64,000 nt of DNA, taken from NCBI RefSeq assembly GCF_001053095.1, contig NZ_CGBP01000004.1, forward strand, positions 1 through 64,000, given 5' to 3'. Every line of letters starts with the position of its first letter. Positions within the stretch are counted from its first letter, which is position 1. A program made the translations under genes and the position numbers. This stretch comes from Yersinia similis. Lineage in GTDB: Bacteria; Pseudomonadota; Gammaproteobacteria; Enterobacterales; Enterobacteriaceae. A model generated the notes under the pieces. It saw only the letters and a list, made by a program, of their open reading frames with translations, was not told the DNA's origin and searched no databases. This document shows, one piece after another, positions 33,011 through 42,518 of this stretch.

Positions 33011-34440
33011 TAGAGTGAAGTGTCACCACGTTGAATATTCAACGCCAATACCGGTGGTTTGGCATCGAGGATTTTCCGCAGCTCACCCAGGTTTTGGACT
33101 GGTTGCTGGTTAATCCCCATGATGATGTCACCTTTTTTCAGGCCGATACGCGCCGCAGCAGTGCCTGGTTTTACGCTATCAACTTTCACCCCTTTCTTAC
33201 CGCTAACGTCGCTGTTGCTCAGTTCAGCCCCCTCAATACCGGTGTAGAGATTGCCGGATTCCACCTGACTGTGGCTGCTCTGCTCCAGTACGACATCCAC
33301 ATTGATGGGTTTGCCATCACGCAGCAGACCCAAGGTCATTTTGCTGCCAACAGGTAGCGTGCCGATCTCGGCGCGGAACCCTGCAAAACTGTTGATAGCT
33401 TTCCCATTCATACTGACAATAATATCGCCCGCTTTGATACCCGCTTTTGCCGCAGCAGATTTAGGTACAACCTGACTAATAAAGGCACCTTTCTGCGCAT
33501 CAACCTTCATGGCTTTTGCCAGTTCAGAGTTTAGCTCGGTCCCCATAATGCCCAGTTCACCGCGTTTTACCTGACCAAACTCAACCATCTGTGATGTTAG
33601 GTTCTTCACCATGTTGCTTGGGATAGCAAAGCCAATACCAATGTTGCCGCCATCCGGAGCCAGAATAGCGGTGTTAATACCAATCAACTCACCGTTCAGA
33701 TTGATTAATGCGCCGCCGGAATTACCGCGGTTAATCGCCGCATCAGTCTGGATAAAGTTTTCATAGTTTTCTACATTCAAACCACTGCGCCCTAAAGCAG
33801 AGACAATACCGGATGTCACGGTTTCACCCAAGCCATACGGGTTCCCGATAGCCACGGTATAGTCACCGACTCGCAGTTGATCCGAATTGGCAATCTTAAT
33901 CGCAGTCAGATTTTTAGCGTCTTTCAGTTGTAACAGCGCGATATCGGTACGTGGATCTTTACCGATCACCTTGGCATCAAAACTGCGGCCATCGCTCAGT
34001 TTTACGCTGATCTTGTTCGCATTATCGACCACGTGGTTATTGGTAACGACATACCCCTTGCCCGCATCAATAATGACACCGGAACCAAGCGAACGGAATT
34101 CCCGCTTACTTGGTATTCCCTGCCCTAATCCGCCCAGCCCCCCTTGACACATTGGAGAGCCTTGGAACGGTGAACCGTCCTGACAGAATGGCGAATCATC
34201 ACCAAAGAACTGCTGGAATTGTGGTGGCATACCGCGCGCACCAGCACTGCTTACAGGCGCACTACCTTCAACGTTGATACTGACAACTGAAGGCATTACT
34301 TTCTCTAGCATTGGCGCCAGGCTAGGGAGCTGCTGGCTACTCGATGCTGCCGTCTCTGCCGCAACGGCGGAAGAAACCGGGCCCATGGCGAAACCAATGC
34401 TCAATGCCAATGCACTTAATACTAAAGTTGTTTTTTTCAT
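32995..34440 (-). CDS. degP: Periplasmic serine endoprotease DegP (HtrA)
   Basis: DegP degrades or refolds misfolded envelope proteins and is needed for heat and oxidative stress survival. The 481 residues (E. coli 474) have a signal peptide ending near VAA (about 27), the trypsin-like protease with His in VVTNNHVVDN, Asp in DPRTDIALLQ and the nucleophile Ser in NRGNSGGALIN, the Q-linker with the Cys pair in the LA loop (PFCQDG, PMCQGG), and two PDZ domains (about 285-370 and 390-480). A sigma-E-like promoter lies upstream. Loner gene, convergent with barA. Confidence 0.98.
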   Translation of the reverse strand: MKKTTLVLSALALSIGFAMGPVSSAVAAETAASSSQQLPSLAPMLEKVMPSVVSINVEGSAPVSSAGARGMPPQFQQFFGDDSPFCQDGSPFQGSPMCQGGLGGLGQGIPSKREFRSLGSGVIIDAGKGYVVTNNHVVDNANKISVKLSDGRSFDAKVIGKDPRTDIALLQLKDAKNLTAIKIANSDQLRVGDYTVAIGNPYGLGETVTSGIVSALGRSGLNVENYENFIQTDAAINRGNSGGALINLNGELIGINTAILAPDGGNIGIGFAIPSNMVKNLTSQMVEFGQVKRGELGIMGTELNSELAKAMKVDAQKGAFISQVVPKSAAAKAGIKAGDIIVSMNGKAINSFAGFRAEIGTLPVGSKMTLGLLRDGKPINVDVVLEQSSHSQVESGNLYTGIEGAELSNSDVSGKKGVKVDSVKPGTAAARIGLKKGDIIMGINQQPVQNLGELRKILDAKPPVLALNIQRGDTSLYLLMQ

Positions 34441-34522
34441 ATATTCGCGTTCTCACTATACAATTAAAAATGAATAAATAGCGGCTATGTGGCCGACTAA
34501 TACCGTACGCCGTCTTGCCTAG

Positions 34523-34549
34523 TAAGATTAAATATGGGGGATGAAGTTC
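34523..34549 (-). promoter_or_regulatory. Candidate sigma-E promoter of degP
   Basis: On the minus strand, GAACTT (34549-34544) is followed after 16 bases by TCTTA (34527-34523). This resembles the sigma-E consensus GAACTT-N16-TCTGA and lies about 83 bases before the degP start. DegP is a known sigma-E gene in relatives. Confidence 0.5.
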
Positions 34550-34572
34550 ATAGGGCCAAGAAAATTAAGAGT

Positions 34573-34622
34573 AAAAAATATTGTCCGTCTTTACAAAACT
34601 ATAATTAATTAAACGGACAATT
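34573..34622 (-). terminator. Terminator of dgt
   Basis: Arms at 34580-34588 and 34613-34621 form a 9-bp stem with a long AT-rich loop; on the minus strand a run of T follows. It lies about 17 bases after the dgt stop. Confidence 0.6.
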
Positions 34623-34637
34623 CAACTTTCTTGCATA

Positions 34638-36158
34638 CTATTCCGCAGCCATTAAACGCCGGTATTCATCATAAGCATAAAGATCGGTCATACCACTGAT
34701 ATAATCCTGAATTAACCGCGCACGATAATAATATTCATATATCTCATATTGTTCGGACGGTAAATTACGGATTCTTTCTGCGGATTCAGCATAAGCTAAC
34801 CGATGTTTAATCGATAATTTATGAAATAACCGTGTTTCAATTGGATACTTACGGTGGCTATCATCTGCAACTAATTGTGTAAAGGCTGTTTCTGGCATTG
34901 CTAATAGCGGGCTATAAATATCAAGCAATCCACTGATTACTCTATATCCTTGTAATTCAAGCTGTTCAACTTCTGGGTGGTTAAATACATGTTTTACTGC
35001 GACACGTTTGAAAATTTGCAATAATTTACAAGCGGCACTGGAATCTTCTAACAATGCCTGGTTAAAAGATCCTGAAAAAACGGCAGGTAAATTTTCAATA
35101 AAGCGTTGTGCGGCATGAGGGACTAATTTCCCCACGGTATTTACCCGTAGATACATAAAGAACTGGTCTTCTGAGCTACGCCTGCCTTGCTCGCGGCCTA
35201 ATTGACGAAAAGCGGCCCCCACGACTTTATCAAACAGATCCCCCGGAGCAACGGTACCCCACTCTTGGCTCATATGATCATAGAGTTGTTCGACACTGAA
35301 AATATTTTTTTCTACTGCATCTTCTAAATCGGCTATACAGTAAGAAATATCATCGGCGGCTTCCATAATATAGGTCAGTGGAAAACGGTCAAACTCCTCC
35401 ATATTGAGTTCGCGGCGTAGTTCTTTGACGTAATTTTCCTCTGCCAGATAGAAGCCGGGTTTTTTCATCAAATAGTTATGGGACGCTGGAATAGGTGCTG
35501 ACCAATAAGCAGGCTTAGTATATTTAAGAATACAGCCCACCTGAGCATAGGTCAGATTCAGTTTTAATAAACTGTGAACCAGACGAATAGCCTGAGCGTT
35601 GCCCTCAAACTGGCTAAGGTCATGACGAATTTTACTGCGCAGAATATTAAGCTCGGTTTCTCCCTCACGTAGCTTCAGCACCTCTACCTGGCATTGATCC
35701 GCGCTTTGTGGCTCAGAACCGCTGCCGCCGTTAGGATCCATCCGTTTTGTAAACCAATCATTGATCGCTGACTCACCGAAATGACCAAATGGCGGGTTAC
35801 CAATGTCATGCATCAGACAGGCCATTTCAACAATACTTTCAAAAGGATCGAGTAACTTATCCAAACCGTAAGCGGTGATTTTTTTATCTTGCTTAAAACG
35901 GTTCAGGATCTCTTTAGCGATATAACGCCCGACTTGTTGTACTTCCAGCGAATGCGTTAATCGGCTACGAACGGCGGCATTGCGCTCCAGCGGGAATACT
36001 TGCGTTTTTTGTTGCAGACGCCGGATAGCAGCAGAATTAACAATCCGCCCACGATCACTTTCAAATACCCTTGTTATTTCATATTCATCTTCTGCTGAAC
36101 TGGGCTTACTAAAAGGCCGCTGGAAACTTATTTTCTGCTTAAAGTCGATCCCGGACAT
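34638..36158 (-). CDS. dgt: Deoxyguanosinetriphosphate triphosphohydrolase
   Basis: Dgt splits dGTP to deoxyguanosine and triphosphate, tuning the dNTP pool. The 506 residues (E. coli 505) carry the HD-domain metal ligands: the His in [13 protein letters not shown] near 63-75, the HD pair in [16 protein letters not shown] near 115-130, and the Asp in [15 protein letters not shown] near 265-280. Unlike E. coli, where dgt lies next to mtnN in divergent order, the arrangement here is the same but the gap upstream carries a 4 x 17-bp tandem repeat. Intact. Confidence 0.97.
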   Translation of the reverse strand: MSGIDFKQKISFQRPFSKPSSAEDEYEITRVFESDRGRIVNSAAIRRLQQKTQVFPLERNAAVRSRLTHSLEVQQVGRYIAKEILNRFKQDKKITAYGLDKLLDPFESIVEMACLMHDIGNPPFGHFGESAINDWFTKRMDPNGGSGSEPQSADQCQVEVLKLREGETELNILRSKIRHDLSQFEGNAQAIRLVHSLLKLNLTYAQVGCILKYTKPAYWSAPIPASHNYLMKKPGFYLAEENYVKELRRELNMEEFDRFPLTYIMEAADDISYCIADLEDAVEKNIFSVEQLYDHMSQEWGTVAPGDLFDKVVGAAFRQLGREQGRRSSEDQFFMYLRVNTVGKLVPHAAQRFIENLPAVFSGSFNQALLEDSSAACKLLQIFKRVAVKHVFNHPEVEQLELQGYRVISGLLDIYSPLLAMPETAFTQLVADDSHRKYPIETRLFHKLSIKHRLAYAESAERIRNLPSEQYEIYEYYYRARLIQDYISGMTDLYAYDEYRRLMAAE

Positions 36159-36187
36159 ATTTCCCCCTGGCTATCTATATCAAGACT

Positions 36188-36255
36188 ATCCTGTATTCAA
36201 AAGCATCCTGCATTCAAATTCATCTTGTAGTCAAAAATATTCTGTATTCAAAACC
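36188..36255. repeat. 17-bp tandem repeat upstream of dgt
   Basis: Four 17-bp units (36188, 36205, 36222, 36239) diverged by a few bases each, between the dgt start (36158) and the mtnN start (36430). It lies 30 bases upstream of dgt, where its promoter could be. Confidence 0.85.
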
Positions 36256-36313
36256 ATGCACTTACCAACAGTGATACCTATTAGTGGCAGTAGATGCAAT
36301 GGATTACGCATGA

Positions 36314-36352
36314 AGTGCGGCACATTACGCATTAATGACAGCGAATTGCCCG
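36314..36352. repeat. Dispersed short repeat, copy 1 (mtnN side)
   Basis: The segment tgcggcacattacgcat and the tgacagcgaattgccc that follows match a segment at 40879-40915 upstream of hemL with few differences. It may be part of a promoter or a short repeated element; I do not recognise it. Confidence 0.5.
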
Positions 36353-36429
36353 AATATGTTCTTACCTGATAAGCTACGCAGCGAGAAATGACAGGTTAAT
36401 CCCTCCCTTTAAAATCAGCGAGTATCCAT

Positions 36430-37131
36430 ATGAAAGTAGGCATTATTGGCGCCATGGAAGAAGAAGTAACATTGCTGCGTGACCGGATTGAAAACCGTCA
36501 AACATTGGCACGTGCGGGTTGTGAAATTTATACCGGTCAGATAAACGGTATTGATGTCGCATTACTGAAATCGGGCATAGGTAAGGTTGCCGCGGCAATG
36601 GGAACCACTCTGCTGCTAGAACATTGCCAACCGGATATCGTGATCAACACCGGTTCCGCGGGCGGCCTGGCCTCTACCCTCAAAGTGGGTGATATCGTTG
36701 TCTCCAATGAAGTCCGCTATCACGACGCAGATGTAACCGCCTTCGGCTATGAGCCAGGCCAAATGGCGGGTTGCCCAGCCGCCTTCGTTGCAGATGAAGA
36801 TTTGATCGCACTGGCAGAGAATTGCATTCAACAATTAAAACTCAATGCAGTCCGTGGCCTGATTTGTAGCGGTGATGCTTTCATTAATGGGGCCGAGCCT
36901 TTAGCACGCATTCGTGCGGCCTTCCCAACGGTGGCGGCAGTTGAAATGGAAGCCGCGGCTATCGGCCACGTTTGCTACCTGTTTAATACCCCCTTTGTTG
37001 TAGTCCGAGCTATTTCTGATGTCGCCGATCAAGCATCTCACCTAAGCTTTGAAGAGTTCCTGGTGGTTGCGGCGAAGCAATCGACCCTAATGATCGAAGC
37101 CATGTTAACCACCTTGGCGCAACGCAGTTAA
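36430..37131 (+). CDS. mtnN: 5'-methylthioadenosine/S-adenosylhomocysteine nucleosidase
   Basis: MtnN (Pfs) cleaves adenine from methylthioadenosine and S-adenosylhomocysteine, feeding methionine salvage and autoinducer-2 synthesis. The 233 residues (E. coli 232) begin [13 protein letters not shown] with the catalytic Glu12, and include [37 protein letters not shown] near 172 and the catalytic Asp in [11 protein letters not shown] near 195. Its stop overlaps the btuF start by one base (TAATG), so mtnN-btuF-yadS are translated from one transcript. Confidence 0.98.
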   Translation: MKVGIIGAMEEEVTLLRDRIENRQTLARAGCEIYTGQINGIDVALLKSGIGKVAAAMGTTLLLEHCQPDIVINTGSAGGLASTLKVGDIVVSNEVRYHDADVTAFGYEPGQMAGCPAAFVADEDLIALAENCIQQLKLNAVRGLICSGDAFINGAEPLARIRAAFPTVAAVEMEAAAIGHVCYLFNTPFVVVRAISDVADQASHLSFEEFLVVAAKQSTLMIEAMLTTLAQRS

Positions 37132-37973
37132 TGATGCCACGGGGTCTTTTTCCTCTGCCACACGTAGCCGCTGTGTTACTGATTAGCCTGCTAACACTCC
37201 CAGCACTGGCTGCCGAACGGGTTATCAGTTTATCGCCCAGCACCACTGAGTTGGCTTATGCTGCAGGTTTGGGCGATAAACTGGTCGCGGTCAGCGCGTA
37301 CTCTGATTACCCGGAATCGGCTAAAAAGTTAGAACATGTGGCGTCGTGGCAAGGCATTAACATTGAGCGTATTCTGGCATTAAAACCTGATCTGATCCTC
37401 GCCTGGCGTGGGGGGAATCCACAGCGGCCGCTGGATCAATTAGCAGCATTGGGTATTCCGATCTTCTACTCTGACCCCACGCATATCGATCAGATTGCCA
37501 GCGATCTGGATAAGTTAGCGCAATACAGTCCGCGACCTGAACAGGCACATCAGGCTGCCGAACAATTCCGCCAACAAGTCAACACCCTGCGTGACCGCTA
37601 TGCCAGCAGTCAGCCAAAGCGTACCTTTTTGCAATTTGGTACTCAGCCACTGTTTACCAGCTCTGGACACACTTTGCAGAATGAAGTCATTTCACTCTGT
37701 GGTGGAGAGAATATTTTTGCCGACAGCCGGGTTCCCTGGCCACAAGTCAGCCGTGAGCAAGTTATGACACGTAAGCCGCAGATCATCGTGGTGAGCGGTA
37801 CGCAGTCACAAGTCGATAACGTCACCGCCTTTTGGTTGCCTCAGCTTGCGGTACCGGTTATCGCCCTGAATGAAGACTGGTTTAATCGTGCCAGCCCACG
37901 TATTCTGCTGGCCGCTCAACAGCTGTGCCAACAAATGGCCAGTATTCCACCCCCCGTAGCGGAGTCACATTAA
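37131..37973 (+). CDS. btuF: Vitamin B12-binding periplasmic protein BtuF
   Basis: BtuF captures cobalamin in the periplasm and delivers it to the BtuCD transporter, which is not encoded in this window. The 280 residues (E. coli 266) have a signal peptide (hydrophobic [15 protein letters not shown], cleavage near 28) and the class III solute-binding fold with the [25 protein letters not shown] start and LAWRGGNP motif. Middle gene of mtnN-btuF-yadS, with one-base overlaps on both sides. Confidence 0.96.
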   Translation: MMPRGLFPLPHVAAVLLISLLTLPALAAERVISLSPSTTELAYAAGLGDKLVAVSAYSDYPESAKKLEHVASWQGINIERILALKPDLILAWRGGNPQRPLDQLAALGIPIFYSDPTHIDQIASDLDKLAQYSPRPEQAHQAAEQFRQQVNTLRDRYASSQPKRTFLQFGTQPLFTSSGHTLQNEVISLCGGENIFADSRVPWPQVSREQVMTRKPQIIVVSGTQSQVDNVTAFWLPQLAVPVIALNEDWFNRASPRILLAAQQLCQQMASIPPPVAESH

Positions 37974-38587
37974 TGCTGGTTTATTGGCTGGATATCTTAG
38001 GTACTGCGGTATTTGCTATCTCTGGTGTATTACTGGCAGGAAAACTACGTATGGATCCATTTGGCGTACTGGTTCTGGGGGTGGTTACTGCCGTCGGTGG
38101 TGGCACGATCCGTGACATGGCACTAGCCAATGGCCCGGTATTTTGGGTGAAGGATCCCACCGATCTGGTCGTCGCCATGGTGACGTGTCTGGCAACCATC
38201 GTACTGGTGCGTCAACCCAGGCGCACGGCGAAATGGATCCTGCCAGTGTTGGATGCGATTGGTTTAGCGGTATTCGTCGGTATCGGGGTTAATAAAGCTT
38301 TTGCCGCTGATGCCAGCCCATTAGTCGCTATCTGTATGGGCGTAATAACCGGTGTCGGTGGTGGAATTATCCGCGACGTCTTGGCCCGTGAGATCCCGAT
38401 GATCCTGCGTACTGAGATTTATGCGACGGCCTGTATCATTGGCGGGATAGTACATGCCACCGCTTTCTATACATTTAACATGCCATTACAGCAAGCCATG
38501 ATGTTAGGTATGGTGATAACCCTCGGTATTCGGCTCGCCGCAATCCGTTGGCATTTAAAATTACCAACCTTCGAAATAGAGCATTGA
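37973..38587 (+). CDS. yadS: TRIC-type membrane channel protein YadS
   Basis: YadS belongs to the UPF0126/TRIC family; archaeal and bacterial members form trimeric monovalent cation channels, but the role of YadS itself is not established. The 204 residues hold two similar halves, each with three hydrophobic helices and a Gly-rich motif (TAVGGGTIRDM near 39-49 and TGVGGGIIRDV near 125-135). I chose the ATG at 37973, overlapping the btuF stop by one base; an ATG 16 codons upstream lies inside btuF. A clear terminator follows. Confidence 0.94.
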   Translation: MLVYWLDILGTAVFAISGVLLAGKLRMDPFGVLVLGVVTAVGGGTIRDMALANGPVFWVKDPTDLVVAMVTCLATIVLVRQPRRTAKWILPVLDAIGLAVFVGIGVNKAFAADASPLVAICMGVITGVGGGIIRDVLAREIPMILRTEIYATACIIGGIVHATAFYTFNMPLQQAMMLGMVITLGIRLAAIRWHLKLPTFEIEH

Positions 38588-38619
38588 GATATTACTGCCG
38601 AATAACCATCTTTGAGTAT

Positions 38620-38655
38620 AAAAAACCGCGGCCATTCACATGGTAGCGGTTTTTT
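38620..38655 (+). terminator. Terminator of mtnN-btuF-yadS
   Basis: Arms at 38620-38629 and 38646-38655 form a 10-bp stem with an inner CCAT/ATGG extension; the right arm ends in six T. It starts 33 bases after the yadS stop. Confidence 0.8.
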
Positions 38656-38696
38656 AGCGATGCTTTGGTTTTAGCGGTACTTTGCTGGCAGGTTTA

Positions 38697-38835
38697 TGCC
38701 CAAAGTCATTGGCGTTACAGCAAGGCAGCAAACGAACGCGTCCCGATGAGCTTATTTATATAAAACCAACGACAGGTCAGTGATTCGGGTAAGTGAGTGC
38801 GGCTAACACCGCTGTAGCGCCAAGGACGCAGGGTA
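38697..38835. repeat. ERIC-like repeat, copy G (abuts erpA stop)
   Basis: A full element of about 139 bp from tgcccaaagtcattggcg to caaggacgcagggta, with the central cccgatgagcttatttat and gtgattcgggtaagtgag. Its right end is two bases from the erpA stop codon (38838-38840, minus strand). Confidence 0.9.
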
Positions 38836-38837
38836 AA

Positions 38838-39182
38838 TTAGATACTGAAAGAAGAACCACACCCGCAAGTACTCTTTGCATTAGGGTTAGTCACGATAAA
38901 ACGAGAACCTTCCAGCCCTTCAGTATAATCCACGGCACCGCCAACTAAATATTGCAGGCTCATTGGGTCAACAACCAGCTCAACACCTTGTTTTTCAATG
39001 GTCATATCACCATCATTAACCTGATCATCAAAAGTAAAACCATATTGGAACCCGCTACATCCACCACCAGTAATGTAAACACGCAGTTTCAGATTCGGGT
39101 TTTCCTCATCAGAAATCAGTAGTTTAACTTTCTTTGCCGCTGCCTCGGTAAACTGTAGGGGCAGTACTGTTTCGTTGCTCAT
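38838..39182 (-). CDS. erpA: Iron-sulfur cluster carrier ErpA
   Basis: ErpA is an A-type carrier that hands [2Fe-2S]/[4Fe-4S] clusters to target enzymes such as IspG. The 114 residues (same as E. coli) keep the three ligating cysteines: one in [11 protein letters not shown] near 40-50 and two in [12 protein letters not shown] at the C terminus. I start at 39182 (MSNETVLPL); ATGs 2 and 5 codons upstream are possible but extend beyond the family. An ERIC-like repeat follows the stop directly. Confidence 0.96.
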
Positions 39183-39258
39183 ACTCATCACTCCCAACCG
39201 GTGTTCGAGTTGCAGGTTACTACAATGGCAGCCTGATCTATGGCTCGATTATCTAATA

Positions 39259-39285
39259 CCTGAGTATTTCATTCAAGTACTCAGG
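39259..39285. other. Hairpin between clcA and erpA
   Basis: An 8-bp perfect inverted repeat (39259-39266 and 39278-39285) just after the clcA stop, without a T run on the minus strand. It may be a weak terminator or an RNA processing signal. Confidence 0.45.
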
Positions 39286-39297
39286 GCTAATGTTATA

Positions 39298-40734
39298 TTA
39301 TCTGCCTGTTTGTGGGTCACTTTCAACCGCCGGTTCTTGCACCATTGCAGTGGCACAAGCTTGCTCCTGTTTCGCTAATGTGCGGGCTAAGATGGCCGAA
39401 TATAACGGCTTCCCTCCCATAAATTGAGCGATCAACGTCGCCCCCAAACAAGTAACAATCATCGGTAAAATAAGCTGATAATTATCCGTCATTTCAAGTA
39501 CCAATACGATCCCAGTCAGTGGCGCGCGTACTGAGGCAGCAAACAGTGCGCCCATGCCAGCAATGGCGAAAGTACCGGCTTCGATGCCATATTGTGGGAA
39601 AAAGTGCGCACAGGACAGACCGAATGCAGTCCCCAAAATGGTCCCTAATGCCAACATTGGGGCAAATATACCCCCTGGAGCGCCCGATCCAAAACACAGT
39701 AAAGTTGTGATGACCCGAGCGATAAAAATGAACAACAGCATGCCGATGCTGAAATTACCGGCTGCCGCGATAGGGATCAATGCAAAACCACCGCCCACCG
39801 CATTGCCATGAAGCAATGCTAATAAACCGCACATCCCCCCGAGCAAGCCTCCGATCAAAACCAATTTACGCCAATCACCACCATGAAAGCGCACAAACAT
39901 ATCTTGTGTTCGAAAGATAAGAGCATTGAATATGACGCCCACAGCACCGAAAATAATGCCTAATAATAAGTAAAGCCAGAGGGTATTCAGAGGAACATCA
40001 CTGAGTTTACCAACCTCAATAATTGCACGTTCGCCATTAAAATAGCGGTAAACAATCGTTGAGGTAATCACCCCAACAAATACCGCTTTAATAGAGACCA
40101 GGCTGTAGCGAAACTGCGAACGCATCTCTTCGATAACAAACAGAATCCCTGCCAGCGGGGCATTAAATGCCGCAGACAACCCTGCGGCAGCACCGGTTGC
40201 TAATAATGAATGACGGGCTTCCGAGCTACGCAAACGAAAAATATCCACAATCATTCGCCCACTGTTCCCCCCCATTTGTACCATTGGCCCTTCACGGCCT
40301 AAAACCATTCCTGCGCCCAATGTCCCAAGGCCACCAATAAATTTAACGGGGATCACTCGCCACCAGCGCACTGGACGAATTTCCTCCATTGCCCCTTCGA
40401 TTTCGGGGATCCCAGAACCTCCAGCCTCAGGAGCAAAGCGACGAACCAAAAAATAGCCCATCATCGCCAGTAGTGCGGACATGATAAAAGCCAGAGGCCA
40501 TACCAAGAGTGCGTTATCCGCTACATTAGCCAGTGCTATCAGCCGCTGTTGCTGGATCCAATCGACACCTCGATCAAATGCCACGCCTAATAATCCCGTT
40601 ACCACACCGACAACAGCGGCCATGATAAGAATAATTAAGGGTGTCTTATCACGATTAACCAGTTCACGGATAAAGCGGCCACGCTTACCTTCAGCGGTGC
40701 CTTCAGCAGGAAGTTGTTGTGTTGAATGAGTCAT
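39298..40734 (-). CDS. clcA: H+/Cl- exchange transporter ClcA
   Basis: ClcA exchanges two chloride for one proton and helps cells survive extreme acid. The 478 residues (E. coli 473) form about 18 membrane helices. The chloride filter motifs are present: GSGIPEIEG near 112-120, [14 protein letters not shown] near 151-164 (the gating glutamate in GREGP), and [14 protein letters not shown] near 360. The proton glutamate (E203 in E. coli) falls in the FVIEEM segment. The extra tail residues are low complexity. Divergent from hemL. Confidence 0.97.
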   Translation of the reverse strand: MTHSTQQLPAEGTAEGKRGRFIRELVNRDKTPLIILIMAAVVGVVTGLLGVAFDRGVDWIQQQRLIALANVADNALLVWPLAFIMSALLAMMGYFLVRRFAPEAGGSGIPEIEGAMEEIRPVRWWRVIPVKFIGGLGTLGAGMVLGREGPMVQMGGNSGRMIVDIFRLRSSEARHSLLATGAAAGLSAAFNAPLAGILFVIEEMRSQFRYSLVSIKAVFVGVITSTIVYRYFNGERAIIEVGKLSDVPLNTLWLYLLLGIIFGAVGVIFNALIFRTQDMFVRFHGGDWRKLVLIGGLLGGMCGLLALLHGNAVGGGFALIPIAAAGNFSIGMLLFIFIARVITTLLCFGSGAPGGIFAPMLALGTILGTAFGLSCAHFFPQYGIEAGTFAIAGMGALFAASVRAPLTGIVLVLEMTDNYQLILPMIVTCLGATLIAQFMGGKPLYSAILARTLAKQEQACATAMVQEPAVESDPQTGR

Positions 40735-41011
40735 AGTTAATCTGTTTATCAGCTAAGCAATACGTAATACAAATTTGATGTAACCAGAGTCTAGTCTACG
40801 CACCTATGGTACGCCTGCCATATAGCCAATGAAATGATCTGGCTCAGGAAGGCGTGTTCATGTACGGCTATCGCTATTTGCGGCACGTTACGCATACTGA
40901 CAGCTAAATATGCCCAATTATTTGATAACCGCCGTCAGTTCTTTAGAATAAGCTGCATTCTTCTTTTCTCAAGCCCCATGTTGTCACAAGAACGACGTTA
41001 CGGAGGCTAAA
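40735..41011. promoter_or_regulatory. clcA/hemL divergent promoter region
   Basis: This gap lies between clcA (minus) and hemL (plus) and should hold both promoters. It contains one copy of a dispersed repeat (near 40879-40915). I cannot place promoter boxes with confidence. Confidence 0.4.
40879..40915. repeat. Dispersed short repeat, copy 2 (hemL side)
   Basis: The segment tgcggcacgttacgcat plus tgacagctaaatatgccc matches the segment at 36315-36351 upstream of mtnN. A shorter match (ggcacgttacg) is at 63389-63399 near can. The function is unknown. Confidence 0.5.
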
Positions 41012-41065
41012 ATTGCCAAGATGAATAATGTTTCCAAAGTGAATAACGTTGCCAAGCCCAATTCA
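41012..41065. repeat. 18-bp repeat in hemL leader
   Basis: Three imperfect 18-bp units (41012-41029, 41030-41047, 41048-41065) directly before hemL. Read in the frame of the leader ORF they give [12 protein letters not shown] and VAKPNS; differences between units are often in third codon positions. Confidence 0.75.
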
Positions 41066-41080
41066 GGAGCCAATTTATGA
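41021..41080 (+). CDS. Possible 19-residue leader peptide of hemL
   Basis: A short frame, ATG at 41021 to TGA at 41078-41080, encodes [19 protein letters not shown]. Its stop overlaps the hemL ATG (ATGA), the layout of translational coupling. The GGAGG at 41002-41006 is 14 bases upstream of this ATG, farther than ideal, while hemL has its own good AGGAG. It is built from hexapeptide repeats. It may be translated and affect hemL, or it may be a chance frame in a tandem repeat. I do not recognise any family. Confidence 0.3.
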   Translation: MNNVSKVNNVAKPNSGANL

Positions 41081-42357
41081 GTAAATCCGAAAATCTGTAT
41101 GCCCAGGCACAACAGTTGATCCCGGGCGGGGTTAACTCTCCGGTGCGTGCATTCACAGGTGTTGGTGGCATCCCACTCTTTATTGAACGAGCTGATGGTG
41201 CCTACCTCTTTGACGTAGATGGCAAAGCCTATATTGACTATGTTGGATCTTGGGGGCCGATGATCTTGGGCCATAATCACCCTGCGATCCGTCAGGCGGT
41301 CATTGAAGCAGTTGAACGTGGCCTGAGTTTTGGCGCCCCGACAGAGATGGAAGTGAAGATGGCGCAGTTGGTCACTGATTTAGTGCCAACCATGGATATG
41401 GTACGGATGGTCAACTCCGGTACCGAAGCCACCATGAGTGCCATCCGTCTGGCCCGAGGCTATACCGGCCGCGATAAGATAATTAAATTCGAAGGCTGTT
41501 ATCACGGCCATGCAGATTGTTTGTTAGTAAAAGCGGGATCAGGCGCACTGACACTGGGTCAGCCAAATTCACCTGGTGTTCCAGCAGATTTTGCCAAACA
41601 CACCCTGACCTGTACCTATAACGATCTGGCTTCTGTACGACAGGCCTTTGAGCAATATCCGCAAGAAGTGGCTTGTATTATCGTTGAGCCAGTAGCCGGT
41701 AATATGAATTGCATTCCCCCGTTGCCAGAGTTCCTGCCTGGTCTGCGCGCTTTGTGTGATGAGTTTGGTGCTCTGCTTATCATCGATGAAGTCATGACCG
41801 GATTTCGCGTAGCATTAGCTGGCGCACAGGATTATTACAATGTCATCCCTGATTTAACCTGTCTGGGTAAAATCATTGGTGGCGGTATGCCAGTAGGCGC
41901 TTTTGGCGGCCGTCGTGATGTAATGGATGCACTGGCACCAACTGGCCCGGTTTACCAAGCCGGTACGCTATCCGGTAACCCTATCGCTATGGCCGCTGGC
42001 TTTGCCTGCCTGACAGAAATCTCTCAGGTCGGTATTTATGAAACGCTGACCGAATTAACCGACTTGCTGGCTACTGGCCTGCTGCATGCCGCTAAAGAGG
42101 AAAATATCCCACTGGTGGTTAACCACGTCGGTGGGATGTTTGGCATATTCTTTACCGACGCTGATACCGTCACCTGCTATAAGGATGTAATGAACTGTGA
42201 TGTTGAGCGCTTTAAGCGCTTCTTCCATTTGATGCTGGAAGAAGGTGTCTATCTGGCGCCATCAGCCTTTGAAGCGGGCTTTATGTCTCTGGCTCACAGC
42301 AACGAAGATATTCAGAAAACCGTCAATGCCGCTCGTCGATGCTTTGCTAAACTTTAA
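41077..42357 (+). CDS. hemL: Glutamate-1-semialdehyde 2,1-aminomutase
   Basis: HemL converts glutamate-1-semialdehyde to 5-aminolevulinate, the start of heme and siroheme synthesis. The 426 residues equal the E. coli length. Class III aminotransferase features are present: [18 protein letters not shown] near 118-135, [11 protein letters not shown] near 242 with the PLP-binding Asp, and the catalytic Lys265 in [17 protein letters not shown] lies 7 bases upstream of the start. It faces clcA and precedes a hairpin terminator. Confidence 0.98.
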   Translation: MSKSENLYAQAQQLIPGGVNSPVRAFTGVGGIPLFIERADGAYLFDVDGKAYIDYVGSWGPMILGHNHPAIRQAVIEAVERGLSFGAPTEMEVKMAQLVTDLVPTMDMVRMVNSGTEATMSAIRLARGYTGRDKIIKFEGCYHGHADCLLVKAGSGALTLGQPNSPGVPADFAKHTLTCTYNDLASVRQAFEQYPQEVACIIVEPVAGNMNCIPPLPEFLPGLRALCDEFGALLIIDEVMTGFRVALAGAQDYYNVIPDLTCLGKIIGGGMPVGAFGGRRDVMDALAPTGPVYQAGTLSGNPIAMAAGFACLTEISQVGIYETLTELTDLLATGLLHAAKEENIPLVVNHVGGMFGIFFTDADTVTCYKDVMNCDVERFKRFFHLMLEEGVYLAPSAFEAGFMSLAHSNEDIQKTVNAARRCFAKL

Positions 42358-42393
42358 TCCAACATCTGTTTGAATTTTAGCCAAAAACAGAAG

Positions 42394-42419
42394 GAAATCT
42401 CCTCTCCGGAGGAGATTTC
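42394..42419. terminator. Hairpin after hemL
   Basis: An 11-bp perfect stem with a 4-base UCCG loop (42394-42404 and 42409-42419), 37 bases after the hemL stop. There is no T run after it, so it may act as a 3' stabilising hairpin or a weak terminator. fhuB ends in the opposite direction at 42519. Confidence 0.6.
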
Positions 42420-42518
42420 AGATTGTAGACAGACCCCGATGACTCGATCTGAAACGGTGAGAAAAGGCAGAAGAGTAAAGCGGTGGCATCACATTAACAG
42501 AGCACTCGCCTGATAAAA

